64,000 nt of DNA from Rheinheimera aquimaris (lineage in GTDB: Bacteria > Pseudomonadota > Gammaproteobacteria > Enterobacterales > Alteromonadaceae), in contig NZ_JAJAVQ010000001.1 of the NCBI RefSeq assembly GCF_020531985.1, positions 744,001-808,000 of the forward strand. Direction: 5' to 3'. This document shows positions 62,855 to 64,000 of this stretch, one piece after another. The notes below the pieces were generated by a model. The model searched no databases and was not told where the DNA came from. It saw only the letters and a list, made by a program, of their open reading frames with translations. The number at the start of each line of letters is the position of its first letter. Position 1 is the stretch's first letter. Made by a program: the position numbers and the translations under genes.

Positions 62855-63795
62855 ATAACCTCATTAACAAAACAGCGCTTAATACCCTCTTCCATTGATA
62901 CTGGCGGTTTCCAATTTAATGTTTCTTTCGTATGTGTTATATCAACCTGCAAATTACTGCATAACCTGTCAACTATGGCTTTTTTACCTATCAGTTTACC
63001 TGCCAGCGTTAGCCAGCTCACCGGAACCGGCAACAACCGGGGATGTTTACCTGCAGCTCTTGTCATCATCCTTAGTAATTCAGTGGTCGATACATCATTG
63101 TCATCACTCACCAAAAAAGTCTGGTTAGCTGCTTTTGGATGCTCAATACACGTCATGATGAGGTCTATAAGGTTATCAAGCGCAACCAGGCTACGTTTGT
63201 TATAAACTGCACCTAACGGAAGAGGTAAGTTTTTCTTAGCTAATTGAGTCAATTTACCAAAGTTTCCAGGAGCCCCCGGCCCATAAACAAGAGGGGGACG
63301 TATTATTACAGCTTCGATACCGGTTTCAGATGTAATCCTCCTCAAACCAATCTCAGCCTCCAGTTTTGACTGAGCATAATCCTCAACAGGCGCTGCCGGT
63401 TGTTCAATGTTGAACGGCTTATTATTACTGATACCGTTGACACCTACAGAACTAAGAAAAACAAAGCGCTTAACCCCAGCAGCTGCAGCAATACGAGCAA
63501 AATTAAGAGTTGCGTCTGTGTTTACCTTACGAAATTCTGCTAAAGGGTTTGTGACTTTATCGGAAATAACATGTGCTCTTGCAGCCAAATGCACAACACT
63601 AGTCACACCATTAAAATCCAGCTTACGCAATTGTTCAATGTCGAAGTCAGGGATGGTTTGCAACGAGGGAACGTTCAAACCCTCCGCTTTTTTGATATCT
63701 CTAAACACTGCAGTCACGTTGTGATTATGCTTGATCAGATAAGACATTAATGCCCTGCCAATAAAACCATTCGCTCCAGTAAGCATTATTTTCAT
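62848..63795 (-). CDS. NAD-dependent sugar epimerase/dehydratase
   Basis: The 315-residue extended SDR has NAD motif MLTGANGFIGRALMSYL, SSVGVNG and the catalytic YAQSK (Tyr-x3-Lys) after the Ser. Members beside PglC-like transferases in WbpV/WbfT-type loci convert UDP-sugars at C4; the exact sugar is not readable. It overlaps the upstream glycosyltransferase by 4 bases (ATGA). Confidence 0.87.
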   Translation of the reverse strand: MKIMLTGANGFIGRALMSYLIKHNHNVTAVFRDIKKAEGLNVPSLQTIPDFDIEQLRKLDFNGVTSVVHLAARAHVISDKVTNPLAEFRKVNTDATLNFARIAAAAGVKRFVFLSSVGVNGISNNKPFNIEQPAAPVEDYAQSKLEAEIGLRRITSETGIEAVIIRPPLVYGPGAPGNFGKLTQLAKKNLPLPLGAVYNKRSLVALDNLIDLIMTCIEHPKAANQTFLVSDDNDVSTTELLRMMTRAAGKHPRLLPVPVSWLTLAGKLIGKKAIVDRLCSNLQVDITHTKETLNWKPPVSMEEGIKRCFVNEVIC

Positions 63796-64000
63796 GTACT
63801 CTTCACCACTTCCCGATAAACTTGTTCAGTGTCGCTGATCATTCGTTGCAGAGTAAAATATTGCAGATAGCGCTCACGCGCTGCGCGCCCCATATCCGCC
63901 CGTAGCAAAGCAGAAACTACTAGACTTTTCAAAGCATCTGACAACACACGATCGTCGTTCATAGGAACCAAAAAACCACATTTTTCATCAATTGTCTCAT
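63792..64000 (-). CDS. Glycosyltransferase family 4, C-terminal end (partial)
   Basis: The 68 visible codons read ETIDEKCGFLVPMNDDRVLS and later MGRAARERYLQYFTLQRMIS, then stop. This is the C-terminal tail of a GT4/WbuB-like glycosyltransferase: the GxLVP loop and the final helix with the RERYL pattern. The start lies beyond the window. Confidence 0.85.
   Translation of the reverse strand, partial: ETIDEKCGFLVPMNDDRVLSDALKSLVVSALLRADMGRAARERYLQYFTLQRMISDTEQVYREVVKST

Overview
The window is chromosomal DNA of a gammaproteobacterium of the Alteromonadales/Chromatiales type. The best guess is a relative of Rheinheimera, Alishewanella or Arsukibacterium. This rests on the ygfB-ubiH-ubiI-gcvTHP block beside 6S RNA, ygfA, rpiA and serA, on the yjbEFGH-type capsule genes, and on the general look of the proteins; no rRNA is present to prove it.

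Bases 1-4230 hold a nitric-oxide detoxification regulon. A NorR-type sigma54 activator (partial) is divergent from a small membrane protein, NnrS and flavohaemoglobin Hmp. Two GTCA-N3-TGAC palindromes and a -24/-12 promoter lie between them, and Hmp is followed by a terminator. Bases 4231-12600 are scattered household genes: a peroxidase-like CMD protein with azoreductase and a divergent MocR regulator, a periplasmic binding protein, a histidine phosphatase, a GNAT acetyltransferase, a large secreted metalloprotease, a BON lipoprotein and a cytochrome b561.

Bases 12800-20970 are an accessory region. A creA-like gene is split: its 5' part is at 12.8 kb and its 3' part at 15.1 kb. Between them lie a second GNAT copy, a ParD antitoxin with only the tail of its toxin, a FlxA-like gene under a near-perfect sigma28 promoter, and the C-terminal part of a YhaV toxin. 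Next comes a 1585-residue DUF4011/superfamily-1 helicase/Vsr-like nuclease/DUF3320 protein, which looks like an antiphage defence protein, with a small acidic ORF behind it. Beyond that are a frameshifted antitoxin and a HigA fragment. The region reads as a defence and toxin-antitoxin hotspot in decay around one intact large gene.

Bases 20970-35230 are core metabolism: the glycine cleavage operon (gcvTHP), ubiquinone hydroxylases ubiI and ubiH, ygfB, 6S RNA, 5-formyl-THF cyclo-ligase, rpiA and serA. A ~100-bp inverted repeat, DUF2750, YqaA and MAPEG proteins, thymidine kinase and a predicted glycosyltransferase follow.

Bases 35239-64000 are almost all on the minus strand and are devoted to the cell surface. 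The order in the direction of transcription is: a glycosyltransferase (partial), an epimerase, a PglC-like sugar-phosphate transferase, a beta-CASP metallo-hydrolase, UDP-glucose dehydrogenase, GalU, a membrane NDP-sugar 4,6-dehydratase and two glycosyltransferases. A complete type II secretion-like operon (G-E-F-H-I-J-K-L-M-C-D) comes next. It is followed directly by a strongly expressed, signal-peptide-bearing, Ala/Thr/Val-rich protein that I suspect is an S-layer-like cargo. A possible small RNA, a flippase, a nitroreductase-family protein, a polysaccharide pyruvyl transferase and a yjbEFGH (gfcABCD)-type operon end the block. The obvious reading is a polysaccharide assembly locus into which a dedicated secretion system and its substrate are embedded.
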